64,000 nucleotides of DNA from the NCBI RefSeq assembly GCF_003367505.1, contig NZ_PXXX01000006.1, positions 124,001-188,000 on the forward strand, written 5' to 3'. Below are positions 17,183 through 25,037 of the stretch, piece by piece. This DNA is from Lysinibacillus capsici. Its GTDB lineage: Bacteria > Bacillota > Bacilli > Bacillales_A > Planococcaceae. The notes under the pieces were generated by a model, which searched no databases, was not told the DNA's origin, and saw only the letters and a list, made by a program, of their open reading frames with translations. The stretch's first letter is position 1. Each line of letters opens with the position of its first letter. The position numbers and the translations under genes are program-made.

Positions 17183-17417
17183 TGTAGTTCACCCCTTTCA
17201 GTCCATTATTAGTTTATTAAAAATATTGACTTTCTGTTACAAATATAACGGTTCTTTCAACATTTTGATTCGTCTCGTTAATGAGGGAGGAGTATGAAAA
17301 CAAATCTTGATTGATTTTAATAAATATCCAATGTAACTATTTGTTAGCCCATGCACTTATAGCTGAAAAACATATGCTACAAACGAAAGATAAAAATTTT
17401 ATGGAGGTGTCAAAAGG

Positions 17418-18068
17418 ATGCAAGAGCATATGCCATCCCAGGCGCAGGAACTAATCTGTATAAATGTTGATAAGGTATACGACTGGATTGTAAAAGAAAT
17501 GTCGTTTGATATTTCACCTACTGGACCAATTACATTCCCAGGTGTTACAGCAACTACTGACTTAACAGGTGCTATTGTTACTTGTCGAGTAATTCCAGCA
17601 ACTACAAATCCAATTGTGATTCTGAACCGTGAGAATCGCCAATTCTCTATTGATGGATCAACTGTTTGTCTGCAACATCTAAATGTTCAAAAGAACTTCA
17701 TTCTAACAATTGTCGTTACTTTACCTAATGGTACTGTTTTCACAAGCAATAATATTCCAGTTTCTCGCTGTGAGCAAGTGACATTATGTGCACCTAAGGG
17801 AACAGACGTTGAAATTTTATACACAGATTTAGATTGCTTCGTTTGTACAACTGGAACACTTAGTGTTGGAACAGGTGCTGCAGCAGGTACAATCACGTTC
17901 TCTGCGTTGACAATTACTGTTGCTGTTTGTCAAAGTATTCAATCTACATTCCCAGTTACTGTGGAATTTTTAGCAACTTTCTGCGAACCAAGAGCAGACT
18001 TACCATTCTCATGTCCAACTGCGGTTCGTCCACAACAATGCCCAGTTATTTTCCCAACTGTTGGTTAA
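17418..18068 (+). CDS. Unknown Cys- and beta-rich protein, probable spore-surface component
   Basis: The product is 216 aa with no signal peptide. An N-terminal ELICINVDKVYDWIVKE motif is followed by Thr/Val-rich beta-type sequence with nine further Cys (for example DLDCFVCTTGTLSVG and the C-terminal SCPTAVRPQQCPVIF). This composition is like that of cross-linked coat, exosporium or appendage proteins, but no named family was recognised. ATGGAGGTG precedes the ATG. CATATGCTA at 17371 fits a sigma-K -10 element. A terminator follows. Confidence 0.72.
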   Translation: MQEHMPSQAQELICINVDKVYDWIVKEMSFDISPTGPITFPGVTATTDLTGAIVTCRVIPATTNPIVILNRENRQFSIDGSTVCLQHLNVQKNFILTIVVTLPNGTVFTSNNIPVSRCEQVTLCAPKGTDVEILYTDLDCFVCTTGTLSVGTGAAAGTITFSALTITVAVCQSIQSTFPVTVEFLATFCEPRADLPFSCPTAVRPQQCPVIFPTVG

Positions 18069-18102
18069 TTGTGATAACAAAAAGAAGAAAGTCATACTAT
18101 GA

Positions 18103-18127
18103 AGAGAGGGTAATCCTCTCTTTTTTT
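18103..18127 (+). terminator. Terminator inside the spore-surface locus
   Basis: AGAGAGG and CCTCTCT form a 7-bp stem with a T7 tail. It separates the 17418 gene from the three-gene unit that follows. Confidence 0.75.
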
Positions 18128-18152
18128 AATGGAAATAACAAGGAGGTTTAAA

Positions 18153-18725
18153 GTGGCAGATCGTATTGAAGACAAGATACAGGCACTAAAAGAACAAACA
18201 AATGCCTATGTTCATGATATTAAAAGGTTGGTTGAGGAATTAGCAATTCCGAATAGGATTAACCTCATTAGTTATTTTACAACTGCACTTAATATTTCTT
18301 ATGATCCTGAGCAAGAGAGTTTATGTTTAGGCTCCTATCATATTCGTAATATTGGTAGTGCAGCCGTCACGAACCCATCTTTGTGTATAACAATACCCAA
18401 GGAGTCACCGTTTTACTTTTCAGGGAGATATGTTCATGAAAATTTCACTCCGAATTTTAAAACTCAGGGGCAGAGTCAGTGGGAGCGTTTTAATGACAAA
18501 TCAAGCAAAGAGGAGTATTGGCTGAGACCAGTTGGTAAATCAACAATCGAACCGAATGAAACCATTTCATTTACCAATTTTCAAATAAAATGGTCCCATA
18601 ATTTATCATATTCAGGCACGATTATGGGTTTTACATATTGCGATCAGCTCACAGAAGGTGTTGTTGTTTTAAATCCAATTAATCTAAATGGAATGGGCCA
18701 AACACAGGAGGAAGACAATGGGTGA
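18153..18725 (+). CDS. Unknown protein with N-terminal helix and beta domain, spore-surface locus
   Basis: The product is 190 aa. Residues 1-35 are a charged helix (DRIEDKIQALKEQTNAYVHD). The remainder is beta-rich with the segment LCLGSYHIRNIGSAAVTNP and a WLRPVGKSTIEPNETISF stretch like an immunoglobulin-type fold. No family was recognised. I chose the GTG at 18153 because AAGGAGG lies 6-8 nt upstream; the ATG at 18129 lies in the terminator tail. The 3' end overlaps the next start by 8 nt. Confidence 0.72.
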   Translation: MADRIEDKIQALKEQTNAYVHDIKRLVEELAIPNRINLISYFTTALNISYDPEQESLCLGSYHIRNIGSAAVTNPSLCITIPKESPFYFSGRYVHENFTPNFKTQGQSQWERFNDKSSKEEYWLRPVGKSTIEPNETISFTNFQIKWSHNLSYSGTIMGFTYCDQLTEGVVVLNPINLNGMGQTQEEDNG

Positions 18726-18999
18726 CAACGAAAAACAAGAGTTCGGTAGTGTAATTCAACAATTAGTAAAGGAACAGCTAAGTCGTCGTAATGAACAAGA
18801 TAATAGCTTTGCCTTTCTTGAAAAAAGTACATTACAGCTATTAATGGCTTATCTTGTTTCAGGCGAAAAGAGTCATGTTGAACAAATAGAGAATTCAAAG
18901 TTAGAAGAAAAATGGATGAAGCAGCTGGATGATTTACTAGAGGAAAGTAGAGAGCAGCTTGAAGAGGTGGTCGATTTACTAAAAAGATATTCAGGCTAG
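18718..18999 (+). CDS. Small charged helical protein, spore-surface locus
   Basis: The product is 93 aa and almost fully helical by composition, Glu/Lys/Gln-rich, with a Leu-heptad segment at the end (LDDLLEESREQLEEVVDLLKR). The ATG at 18718 follows GGAGGA and overlaps the upstream stop, so translation is coupled. The function is not recognised. It may be a small partner of the coiled-coil protein encoded next. Confidence 0.68.
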   Translation: MGDNEKQEFGSVIQQLVKEQLSRRNEQDNSFAFLEKSTLQLLMAYLVSGEKSHVEQIENSKLEEKWMKQLDDLLEESREQLEEVVDLLKRYSG

Positions 19000-19011
19000 G
19001 GGGGTGTGATG

Positions 19012-19746
19012 ATGGACAATGATATTGTGAAAAACAATGATCCAATACAGCTCCAACAAATGATTATTTTTTTAAGGGCCGAGTTAGCCAAGTACAAAAA
19101 TGAAGTAAAAAGACTTAGAGATAGTGATTATTATGCTTTGGTTCTTCGACTTGAACGAGAAAATGTTCAATTAACAAGGCATAAAAAAGAACTTTCAATG
19201 GAACTCCTAAAGTTGAAAAGAGACTTTGATAAAGAATTGCAAGCTTACGATGAAGAAATTCAGAAGAGAGAAGCGCAAAGAAAAAAGCAAATTGCATCCA
19301 TTGAGGCATTATTAAAGGAATTGGCAGAATTGCGGGCTGAAAAAAAGTCATTGATGGACAAATTTCAAGCATCAAAGGAGGCTTCGATCGATTCAAATGA
19401 AAGGTCTATTGTGGAAGGCATAGATAAAAAGTTAAGTGACTATACAACCATAGCAAGTAAACAAATGGAGAATATTTTAGAGACACTAGAAAAATACCAT
19501 AGAGAGAAAGTAGAATCAGACAACCTTCATCGACATTTACTAAGTGAGTTAGAGACGAAAAATCTAGATATTGAGAGATTATCCAATGAAATCGTTGCAT
19601 TAAAGAAACAATCTAAGGATGGTAGCACATCAATGAAACAAGGAGTTAATATTGACGAACAAATAGATTTTAGATTACGCATGCTCGATGAATTAGATGA
19701 GAAATTGAATGAACTAGCGTTAGAAATCAATAGTGAGCAGCTTTAG
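19012..19746 (+). CDS. Long coiled-coil protein of unknown function
   Basis: The product is 244 aa and almost entirely coiled coil, with repeated Leu/Lys/Glu heptads from residue 8 to the C-terminus and no signal peptide or membrane segment. AGGGGGG lies upstream; of ATG-ATG at 19009 and 19012 the second has the better spacing. It closes a three-gene unit with overlaps or gaps of at most 12 nt, followed by a terminator. It may be structural, and could be sporulation-linked by context. Confidence 0.7.
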   Translation: MDNDIVKNNDPIQLQQMIIFLRAELAKYKNEVKRLRDSDYYALVLRLERENVQLTRHKKELSMELLKLKRDFDKELQAYDEEIQKREAQRKKQIASIEALLKELAELRAEKKSLMDKFQASKEASIDSNERSIVEGIDKKLSDYTTIASKQMENILETLEKYHREKVESDNLHRHLLSELETKNLDIERLSNEIVALKKQSKDGSTSMKQGVNIDEQIDFRLRMLDELDEKLNELALEINSEQL

Positions 19747-19761
19747 CTATAAAATTTCATC

Positions 19762-19802
19762 ATGACTGTTTCAAAGATATGCCTTTGAAACAGTCATTTT
19801 TT
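19762..19802 (+). terminator. Terminator closing the coiled-coil operon
   Basis: A 15-bp perfect stem (ATGACTGTTTCAAAG with CTTTGAAACAGTCAT) is followed by T6. Confidence 0.9.
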
Positions 19803-19826
19803 GATTTGCATAAAAAGCTTATAAGA

Positions 19827-19945
19827 AGGTTCAACCGCTCACAAAGAAGAGGAAGGCGCTCCAAAGCAGGTTAACCCCGCTCACAAAGTAGAAGACACCA
19901 CTCTAAAACAGGTCAGACCCGCTCATGAGGAACTCATCATGACCC
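19827..19945. repeat. Degenerate tandem repeat of about 42 bp, nearly three units
   Basis: Units start at 19827, 19868 and 19910. Each opens with AGGT followed by a pyrimidine/purine mix and CCGCTCAcaaag, and units 1 and 2 share a GA-rich middle and a CAAAGC/TAAAAC end. No open frame or ribosome binding site accompanies it. It lies between the operon terminator and rpmG. Confidence 0.55.
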
Positions 19946-19956
19946 CCATTCCAATA

Positions 19957-20106
19957 TTATTTTGTTTCTCTATGCAGGGTTACACGCTTCAGACGTGGGG
20001 AGTACTTTTTAAGCTCCAATCTTTCGGGATTATTGCGTTTATTTTTAGTAGTAATATAGTTTTTATCACCTGTTTCAGTACAGGCTAGTGTTACTTGTAC
20101 ACGCAT
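19957..20106 (-). CDS. rpmG: 50S ribosomal protein L33, zinc-independent (C-minus) paralogue
   Basis: This 49-aa frame was translated from the minus strand: [20 protein letters not shown] at the start and [15 protein letters not shown] at the end. It is a full-length L33, but the zinc ligands are lost (CTETG and KKYSPRLK in place of paired CxxC motifs), leaving only Cys9. In Bacillus such paralogues are induced by zinc starvation through Zur so that zinc-binding L33 can be replaced. A Zur box lies 17 bp upstream of the start. AAAGGAGG precedes the ATG. It is divergent from the zinc GTPase gene. Confidence 0.92.
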   Translation of the reverse strand: MRVQVTLACTETGDKNYITTKNKRNNPERLELKKYSPRLKRVTLHRETK

Positions 20107-20122
20107 TGAAGGACCTCCTTTT

Positions 20123-20143
20123 AAATAGTAATTATTACGATTT
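20123..20143. promoter_or_regulatory. Zur box upstream of rpmG
   Basis: A 21-bp inverted repeat around GTAATTATTAC that ends in ACGATTT matches 20 of 21 positions of the B. subtilis Zur consensus; the mismatch is A for C in the left half. Confidence 0.85.
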
Positions 20144-20240
20144 AAACAATATATTTCTCACTGGATATTGTCAAGTTTAATTTCACTAGTAATAAAAAGC
20201 TTTGCATTTTCCAAAGTAATATGATTTAATTACAAATTGT

Positions 20241-20261
20241 AAATAGTAATGATTACGATTT
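20241..20261. promoter_or_regulatory. Zur box upstream of the YciC-type GTPase gene
   Basis: This is a second 21-bp copy, around GTAATGATTAC, with the same single mismatch as the rpmG box. It ends 14 bp before the ATG at 20276, so bound Zur would block transcription of the GTPase gene. Confidence 0.87.
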
Positions 20262-20275
20262 GAGGAGTTGTAAGA

Positions 20276-21469
20276 ATGACAAAGAAAATTCCTGTTACAG
20301 TATTGAGTGGATATTTAGGTTCTGGTAAGACAACAATGATGAATCATGTATTGCAAAACAAAAAGGATTTACGTGTCGCTGTTATTGTGAATGATATGAG
20401 TGAAATTAATATTGATGCGGAGCTTATCGCAAATGGTAGCGGTATATCACGTACAGAAGAGAAATTTGTGGAGCTATCGAATGGTTGTATTTGCTGTACA
20501 TTACGAGAGGATCTATTGCAGGAGGTGGAACGTCTTTCGAAGCTAGGCAATATTGATTACATTTTGATTGAATCGACAGGGATTAGTGAGCCGATTCCAG
20601 TTGCACAAACATTTAGTTATTTAGACGAGGAGCTTGGCATTGATTTAACGAAGTTTTGTCGATTAGATACAATGGTTACTGTCGTAGATGCCCATCGTTT
20701 TTGGCATGATTTTCAGTCTGGGGAAAGCTTATTGGAGCGGAAGGAAGCTGTTGGTGAATTAGATGAGCGTGATGTTGCAGACCTTCTTATTGATCAAATT
20801 GAATTTTGTGATGTCCTTATTTTAAATAAGTGCGATTTAGTATCCGCAGAGGAGCTTGAGCGATTAGAACGTATTTTACGTGCATTACAGCCTGAGGCAA
20901 AACTTATACGTACAACAAATGGTGTTATTGATCCAGTTGAAATTTTAAATACGGGGCGCTTTGACTTTGAACGTGTCTCTGAATCGGCTGGTTGGTTAAA
21001 GGAGTTGGAGCTTGGTCATGAAAACCATACACCAGAGACTGAGGAGTACGGGATCTCTTCTTTTACCTATAAACGCAAAAGACCGTTTCATCCGATGCGC
21101 TTTGTTGAGTGGTGTGATCACATGCCAGATTCAATAGTACGAGCGAAGGGTATTATTTGGAGTGCAAGACATCAGGAAGTTGCGCTATTATTATCGCAAG
21201 CGGGGTCATCTGCAAAAATTGAACCAGTCTCTTATTGGGTAGCGGCACTTTCTCAAGCCCAGCAGCAGGATGTATTCCAGCAAAGCCCTGAAGTATTGGA
21301 AGATTGGGATGAAGAGTTCGGAGATCGAATGACACAACTTGTGATTATTGGCATTGATCTAGATCGAGAAGACATCACTAAACAGTTGGACAACTGTCTG
21401 TTAACAAATGAAGAGTTTCAGAACCCTTGGGAACGTCTACAAGATCCCTTTAACTGGGAATGGCAATAA
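20276..21469 (+). CDS. yciC: COG0523 zinc metallochaperone GTPase (YciC/ZagA type)
   Basis: The product is 397 aa, the length of B. subtilis YciC. Walker A is GYLGSGKTT (12-20), the metal motif is CICC (71-74), ESTGISEP follows, and NKCDL is the guanine-specificity motif; the CobW C-terminal domain is present (PFHPMRFVEW). The family uses GTP to insert zinc into client proteins during zinc deficiency. The Zur box just upstream and the divergent zinc-free L33 gene support this role. Confidence 0.92.
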   Translation: MTKKIPVTVLSGYLGSGKTTMMNHVLQNKKDLRVAVIVNDMSEINIDAELIANGSGISRTEEKFVELSNGCICCTLREDLLQEVERLSKLGNIDYILIESTGISEPIPVAQTFSYLDEELGIDLTKFCRLDTMVTVVDAHRFWHDFQSGESLLERKEAVGELDERDVADLLIDQIEFCDVLILNKCDLVSAEELERLERILRALQPEAKLIRTTNGVIDPVEILNTGRFDFERVSESAGWLKELELGHENHTPETEEYGISSFTYKRKRPFHPMRFVEWCDHMPDSIVRAKGIIWSARHQEVALLLSQAGSSAKIEPVSYWVAALSQAQQQDVFQQSPEVLEDWDEEFGDRMTQLVIIGIDLDREDITKQLDNCLLTNEEFQNPWERLQDPFNWEWQ

Positions 21470-21476
21470 AGAAGAA

Positions 21477-21512
21477 AAGAAGATTTCGGCTAAGACTCCG
21501 AAATCTTCTTTT
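21477..21512. terminator. Bidirectional terminator between yciC and bpsB
   Basis: AAGAAGATTTCGG pairs with CCGAAATCTTCTT, with A-rich and T-rich flanks. Part of the hairpin lies in the last codons of bpsB. Confidence 0.85.
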
Positions 21513-22032
21513 GAAATACACGATTATAATTAGTAGCATCTCGTAATGCTTTTTCTTCTATAGGTATTCGGACAGAAAGCATTGTAATATTGAGTAATGT
21601 AAAACAAAATGCTGTAAAGTAAGCCTGAAACATGAGTGGTAGCAAAAGGATTTCTAAACAAACTACCGCATAATTGGGGTGGCGCATATATTCATATGGC
21701 CCTTTACGAACAACTTGTGCGTCAGGTAAAATGAGGATTTTTGTATTCCAAAAAGTGCCTAAAGAGCGAATACACCAGATCCGCAAAGCCTGCACTGCTA
21801 AAAATAATATAAAAAATAACGGAAATAAGGGCGAGATACCATTATTGTTTGTGACGATTTCCACTATTAAAAACAGAAAAAAGCTAATATGCATGGCTAC
21901 CATATAGGGGTAGTGTGAAGCACCTACTTCATAGGCTCCTTGTGAAAGCATCCATTTCTCATTGCGCTTGGCAATGACAACTTCTGTCAATCTTTGTAGA
22001 ACGACAAGGATAAAAATAAAATAGAAGATCAT
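21490..22032 (-). CDS. bpsB: Alkylpyrone O-methyltransferase, ICMT-like membrane protein (BpsB/YpbQ)
   Basis: The product is 180 aa with about five membrane segments. The C-terminal half carries the isoprenylcysteine methyltransferase-type motif VRKGPYEYMRHPNYAVVCLE. In B. subtilis BpsB methylates the alkylpyrones made by the type III PKS BpsA. The gene lies 1 nt after the PKS gene, the same order as in B. subtilis, which makes this assignment strong. Confidence 0.88.
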   Translation of the reverse strand: MIFYFIFILVVLQRLTEVVIAKRNEKWMLSQGAYEVGASHYPYMVAMHISFFLFLIVEIVTNNNGISPLFPLFFILFLAVQALRIWCIRSLGTFWNTKILILPDAQVVRKGPYEYMRHPNYAVVCLEILLLPLMFQAYFTAFCFTLLNITMLSVRIPIEEKALRDATNYNRVFQKKISES

Positions 22033-22033
22033 G

Positions 22034-23116
22034 TTACTCCCTCCAGTTTAATAATACAGCTTCTGCACAAAAACCAGGGCCAAGAGCTACGAGCAAGCCT
22101 GTATCCTCCACTTGTCCTTCATTTAACATAAACTGCTCTAATACGTATAGCACTGTCGGTGATGACATATTACCATGTCGTCTCAATATTTCCCGAGAAA
22201 TGTCGGTTTTTTGGGGAGATAGATAAAGTGTATCTTCGTAAGCTTTTAATACCTTTTTTCCTCCAGGATGCGCAATAAAATGAGTCAATTGTTCGCTATA
22301 CAGTCCTTGTTCCATTAAAAATTGCTCAATGAAAGGTCCGAGCCAATTGGTAATAATAGAAGGAATACTTTTTTGGAAAACGACATGAAGCCCGTTGTTT
22401 TTCACATCCCAACCCATTACATTTTCCGAATCTGGCATCCATTTAGAACCTGTAGCTAGAATATTAGGGGTTGGCCTTTTTGTTGCGATAGCTACTTCAT
22501 CCCCACAAACAAGTATGCATGCTGCACCATCGGCAAAAAGAGAAGCACCAATTAAATTACTTTTAGAAAAATCATTTGGCTGAAAAGTGAGGCTACATAA
22601 CTCGACACAAACGACAAGTACCTTTGCATGTGGATGGGCTTTACAAAAATCATAGGCTCTGCTTATACCAGCGGCTCCTCCTGCACAACCAAGACCCCAT
22701 AGAGGAATGCGTTTAAGTCGATCTGAAAAGGGAAGCTTGTTCATAACACGTGCGTCAATGCTAGGTGTTGAAATTCCTGTACTGCTAACAAAAATGATGG
22801 CATCGATGTCCTCAGTAGGAATAGGTGAGGATAAAAAAGCTGTATTAGCTAAACATGCTTGAATGACACTTACACTGTATTGTGTAGCTAACTCAATATA
22901 TAAATTATTACGTTCTTCAAAGGAGTGATTCGTACGATGCCATTCAGCTGGCACACAAAAATGGCGTGTGTTGATGCCACCATTTTCAAAAACCTTTAAG
23001 TAGCGCTCTAGTTTTGGAATTTTTGCATAAAAAAGCTCTTTCGTTAGTTCCTCTGCGTTATCTTGCTGTAATGTGTAAGGTGGTTGATATGTGCTAATTG
23101 AAATGATTTTAGGCAA
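22034..23116 (-). CDS. bpsA: Type III polyketide synthase (alkylpyrone synthase)
   Basis: The product is 360 aa with thiolase-fold catalytic residues Cys144 (WGLGCAGGAAG), His283 (FIAHPGGKK) and Asn316 (HGNMSSPT). BpsA-type enzymes extend fatty acyl-CoA with malonyl-CoA to make alkylpyrones. I chose the TTG at 23116 because GAGGAG lies 8 nt upstream and the resulting start (MPKIISIS) matches the family; the ATG at 23134 lies upstream of that site. Confidence 0.9.
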   Translation of the reverse strand: MPKIISISTYQPPYTLQQDNAEELTKELFYAKIPKLERYLKVFENGGINTRHFCVPAEWHRTNHSFEERNNLYIELATQYSVSVIQACLANTAFLSSPIPTEDIDAIIFVSSTGISTPSIDARVMNKLPFSDRLKRIPLWGLGCAGGAAGISRAYDFCKAHPHAKVLVVCVELCSLTFQPNDFSKSNLIGASLFADGAACILVCGDEVAIATKRPTPNILATGSKWMPDSENVMGWDVKNNGLHVVFQKSIPSIITNWLGPFIEQFLMEQGLYSEQLTHFIAHPGGKKVLKAYEDTLYLSPQKTDISREILRRHGNMSSPTVLYVLEQFMLNEGQVEDTGLLVALGPGFCAEAVLLNWRE

Positions 23117-23193
23117 TCCAACATCTCCTCGCATTTAATGGTTTTGTTCATTGTATGCGTGGATGATTGGAATAAATGCTTATAATATTGTAA

Positions 23194-23222
23194 TTGACAA
23201 TTTCTGAAAATTTAGCTATATT
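23194..23222 (+). promoter_or_regulatory. Strong sigma-A promoter of the rsgA-fosB leader
   Basis: TTGACA (23194-23199) and TATATT (23217-23222) are spaced by exactly 17 bp. Transcription would begin near 23229, giving a 5' leader of about 280 nt ahead of the RsgA-like gene. Confidence 0.8.
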
Positions 23223-23255
23223 GATAACAACTAAATGGAAAGTAGGTGATGTGAC

Positions 23256-23330
23256 ATGATGAATAGATCTGTAATTAGCGAACTGCAATTCGGTTTGTTC
23301 AATTTCACACGCCTAAAATATACAAAGTGA
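23256..23330 (+). CDS. 24-codon leader peptide (upstream ORF) of the rsgA-fosB attenuator
   Basis: The frame runs ATG-ATG ... TGA and encodes MMNRSVISELQ followed by FGLFNFTRLKYTK. AGTAGGTGAT provides a ribosome binding site about 6 nt upstream. Near its end it contains Arg19-Leu20-Lys21, a +X+ motif of the type at which macrolide-bound ribosomes stall. Codons 10-13 contain CTGCAATTCGG, an exact complement of sequence in the downstream terminator loop. Together this is the layout of a ribosome-controlled transcription attenuator. That the peptide is translated is inferred. Confidence 0.6.
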   Translation: MMNRSVISELQFGLFNFTRLKYTK

Positions 23331-23418
23331 CGCCGTGCCATAACTCGGGGTATTTGTGTATCTTTTAAACGTGCCTGTGAAACCTTGTAACTGCCGAATT
23401 GCAGCTACAAGGTTTTTT
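23283..23418 (+). promoter_or_regulatory. Transcription attenuator: terminator with competing long-range pairing
   Basis: The terminator is AACCTTGTA (23381-23389) paired with TACAAGGTT (23406-23414), followed by a T6 tract; inside the loop CTGC and GCAG can also pair. CTGCAATTCGG (23283-23293, within the leader ORF) is perfectly complementary to CCGAATTGCAG (23394-23404) in the terminator loop, an 11-bp alternative pairing. The position of a ribosome on the leader ORF would therefore decide which structure forms. Confidence 0.65.
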
Positions 23419-23508
23419 ATTGTAGTTCCAAAAGGTGAATTGCGATAGGGCCTCTTGCGGATGACAACTATTTTCGCTGAGGCATCATACGTTTAGGAGG
23501 AAAATAAA

Positions 23509-24579
23509 TTGAATTTAACAACATTAGGTTTTACAACATATTTTGAAGAGCAAATGATAGAAATGAAAAAACAGGCTAAATTAAAAAATTGTGTGCCTGC
23601 AAGGGTTACTTTAGAGCATAAGCATTCTTATCGGGTGTTAGCTGAAGAGGGAGAATGGCTTGCGACAATTGCTGGTCATTATGCGTATACATCTTTAGCG
23701 AGGGAGGACTATCCAGCAGTTGGTGATTGGGTGCTAGTGGAGAAAATGCCCGGAGAGGAACGAGCAATTATTCATCAGCTATTCCAACGAAAATCTGTAT
23801 TTTCACGTAAAGTTGCAGGAACGGAAATTCAAGAACAGATTGTCGCATCAAATGTCGATATTGTGTTACTTGTTATGAGCTTGAACGCAGATTTTAATAT
23901 TCGACGTTTGGAGAGATATTTAGTGGCTGCTTGGGATTCAGGGGCAAAGCCCATTATTGTCCTGACAAAAGCTGATTTATGCGAAGATGTTTCGAGCTTA
24001 GTACAAGAAGTGGAGTCTGTAGCCTTTGGTGTGGATATCTTTGTAACGAGTGCTCTATCGGGCGAAGGTCTAAAGGAAATTCAGACGCTATTCACAGAGG
24101 GGGTCACGGGGGCACTATTGGGGTCTTCTGGAGCAGGGAAATCCACATTAACAAATGCTTTATGTGGTGAGATACTGATGAAAGTAGCGGGTATACGTGA
24201 GGATGATGCCAAGGGACGACATACAACAACCCATCGAGAGCTAGTAGTATTGCCTGCTGGTGGCTGTCTAATTGATACGCCAGGGATGCGTGAGCTTCAA
24301 TTGTGGGATCAAGGGGATAGTTTAGCTTCTAGCTTTCAAGATATTGAGGAACTAGCAACAGCTTGTCGTTATCGTGATTGTACACATCAAAAAGAGCCTT
24401 ATTGTGCTGTCCAGCAAGCTATAGTAGATGGGGACTTGGACCAATATCGTCTACAAAGCTATTTTAAGCTGCAAAGAGAATTGGCTTATATGGAGCACAA
24501 AACAAATACGCAAGCAAAACTTGAGGAGCAGCGCAAGTGGAAGCAAATAGCCAAGGGAATGAAAAAGGGGAAGAAATAA
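23509..24579 (+). CDS. rsgA: RsgA-type circularly permuted GTPase, 30S-subunit associated (long paralogue)
   Basis: The product is 356 aa. After an OB-fold region, motifs come in permuted order: G4 TKAD (153-156), G1 GSSGAGKST (205-213), G3 DTPG (256-259). The C-terminal zinc knuckle uses Cys286, Cys291, His293 and Cys299, followed by a basic tail. RsgA acts in late 30S maturation. At 356 aa it is longer than B. subtilis YloQ (about 298 aa), so this is probably a second paralogue. It has its own attenuated leader and lies 17 nt ahead of fosB. The start is a TTG behind AGGAGG. Confidence 0.85.
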   Translation: MNLTTLGFTTYFEEQMIEMKKQAKLKNCVPARVTLEHKHSYRVLAEEGEWLATIAGHYAYTSLAREDYPAVGDWVLVEKMPGEERAIIHQLFQRKSVFSRKVAGTEIQEQIVASNVDIVLLVMSLNADFNIRRLERYLVAAWDSGAKPIIVLTKADLCEDVSSLVQEVESVAFGVDIFVTSALSGEGLKEIQTLFTEGVTGALLGSSGAGKSTLTNALCGEILMKVAGIREDDAKGRHTTTHRELVVLPAGGCLIDTPGMRELQLWDQGDSLASSFQDIEELATACRYRDCTHQKEPYCAVQQAIVDGDLDQYRLQSYFKLQRELAYMEHKTNTQAKLEEQRKWKQIAKGMKKGKK

Positions 24580-24596
24580 TCAATAGGAGCACAACC

Positions 24597-25022
24597 ATGA
24601 CAATTCAAAACATCAATCATTTATTGTTTTCAGTTTCTAATTTAGAGGAATCCATCACTTTTTATGAAAGAGTATTTGATGCCAAGTTGCTAGTAAAGGG
24701 GAACAGCACAGCCTATTTTGATGTAAATGGGCTGTGGCTAGCTCTGAATGTAGAAAAGGATATACCCCGTAATGACATCCATCATTCCTATACACACATT
24801 GCTTTCACAATCGCTGAGGATGACTTTGATAAGATGTATGACAGATTGGTTCAGCTAAAGGTCAATATTTTAGCAGGTCGGCCAAGAGATGAAAAGGATA
24901 AAAAATCGATTTACTTTACAGATCCTGATGGTCATAAATTTGAATTTCATACAGGAACTTTGCAAGATCGTTTGGATTATTATAAGCAAGAAAAGCAGCA
25001 TATGGTGTTTTTTGATAACTAA
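24597..25022 (+). CDS. fosB: FosB-type bacillithiol transferase, fosfomycin resistance
   Basis: The product is 141 aa, a vicinal-oxygen-chelate protein. Metal ligands His8 (NINHLL), His67 (SYTHIAF) and Glu116 (HKFEFH) align with the known FosB ligands shifted by one. The signature tail [10 protein letters not shown] is also typical of FosB. It opens the fosfomycin epoxide with bacillithiol in the cytoplasm. I start at the ATG at 24597 because TAGGAGC lies upstream and this start gives the family N-terminus. It shares a likely transcript with the rsgA paralogue and the HAD gene. Confidence 0.92.
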   Translation: MTIQNINHLLFSVSNLEESITFYERVFDAKLLVKGNSTAYFDVNGLWLALNVEKDIPRNDIHHSYTHIAFTIAEDDFDKMYDRLVQLKVNILAGRPRDEKDKKSIYFTDPDGHKFEFHTGTLQDRLDYYKQEKQHMVFFDN

Positions 25023-25037
25023 TTAAGGAGAGATTTT

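Noticed and set aside
17355-17379. Complete sigma-K promoter ahead of the 17418 gene
   Set aside because: CATATGCTA fits the -10 well, but the nearest AC -35 match is only 14 bp upstream, so I did not call a full promoter.
19827-19945. CRISPR array
   Set aside because: Units are degenerate, only about three in number, directly abutting with no distinct spacers, and no cas genes are near.
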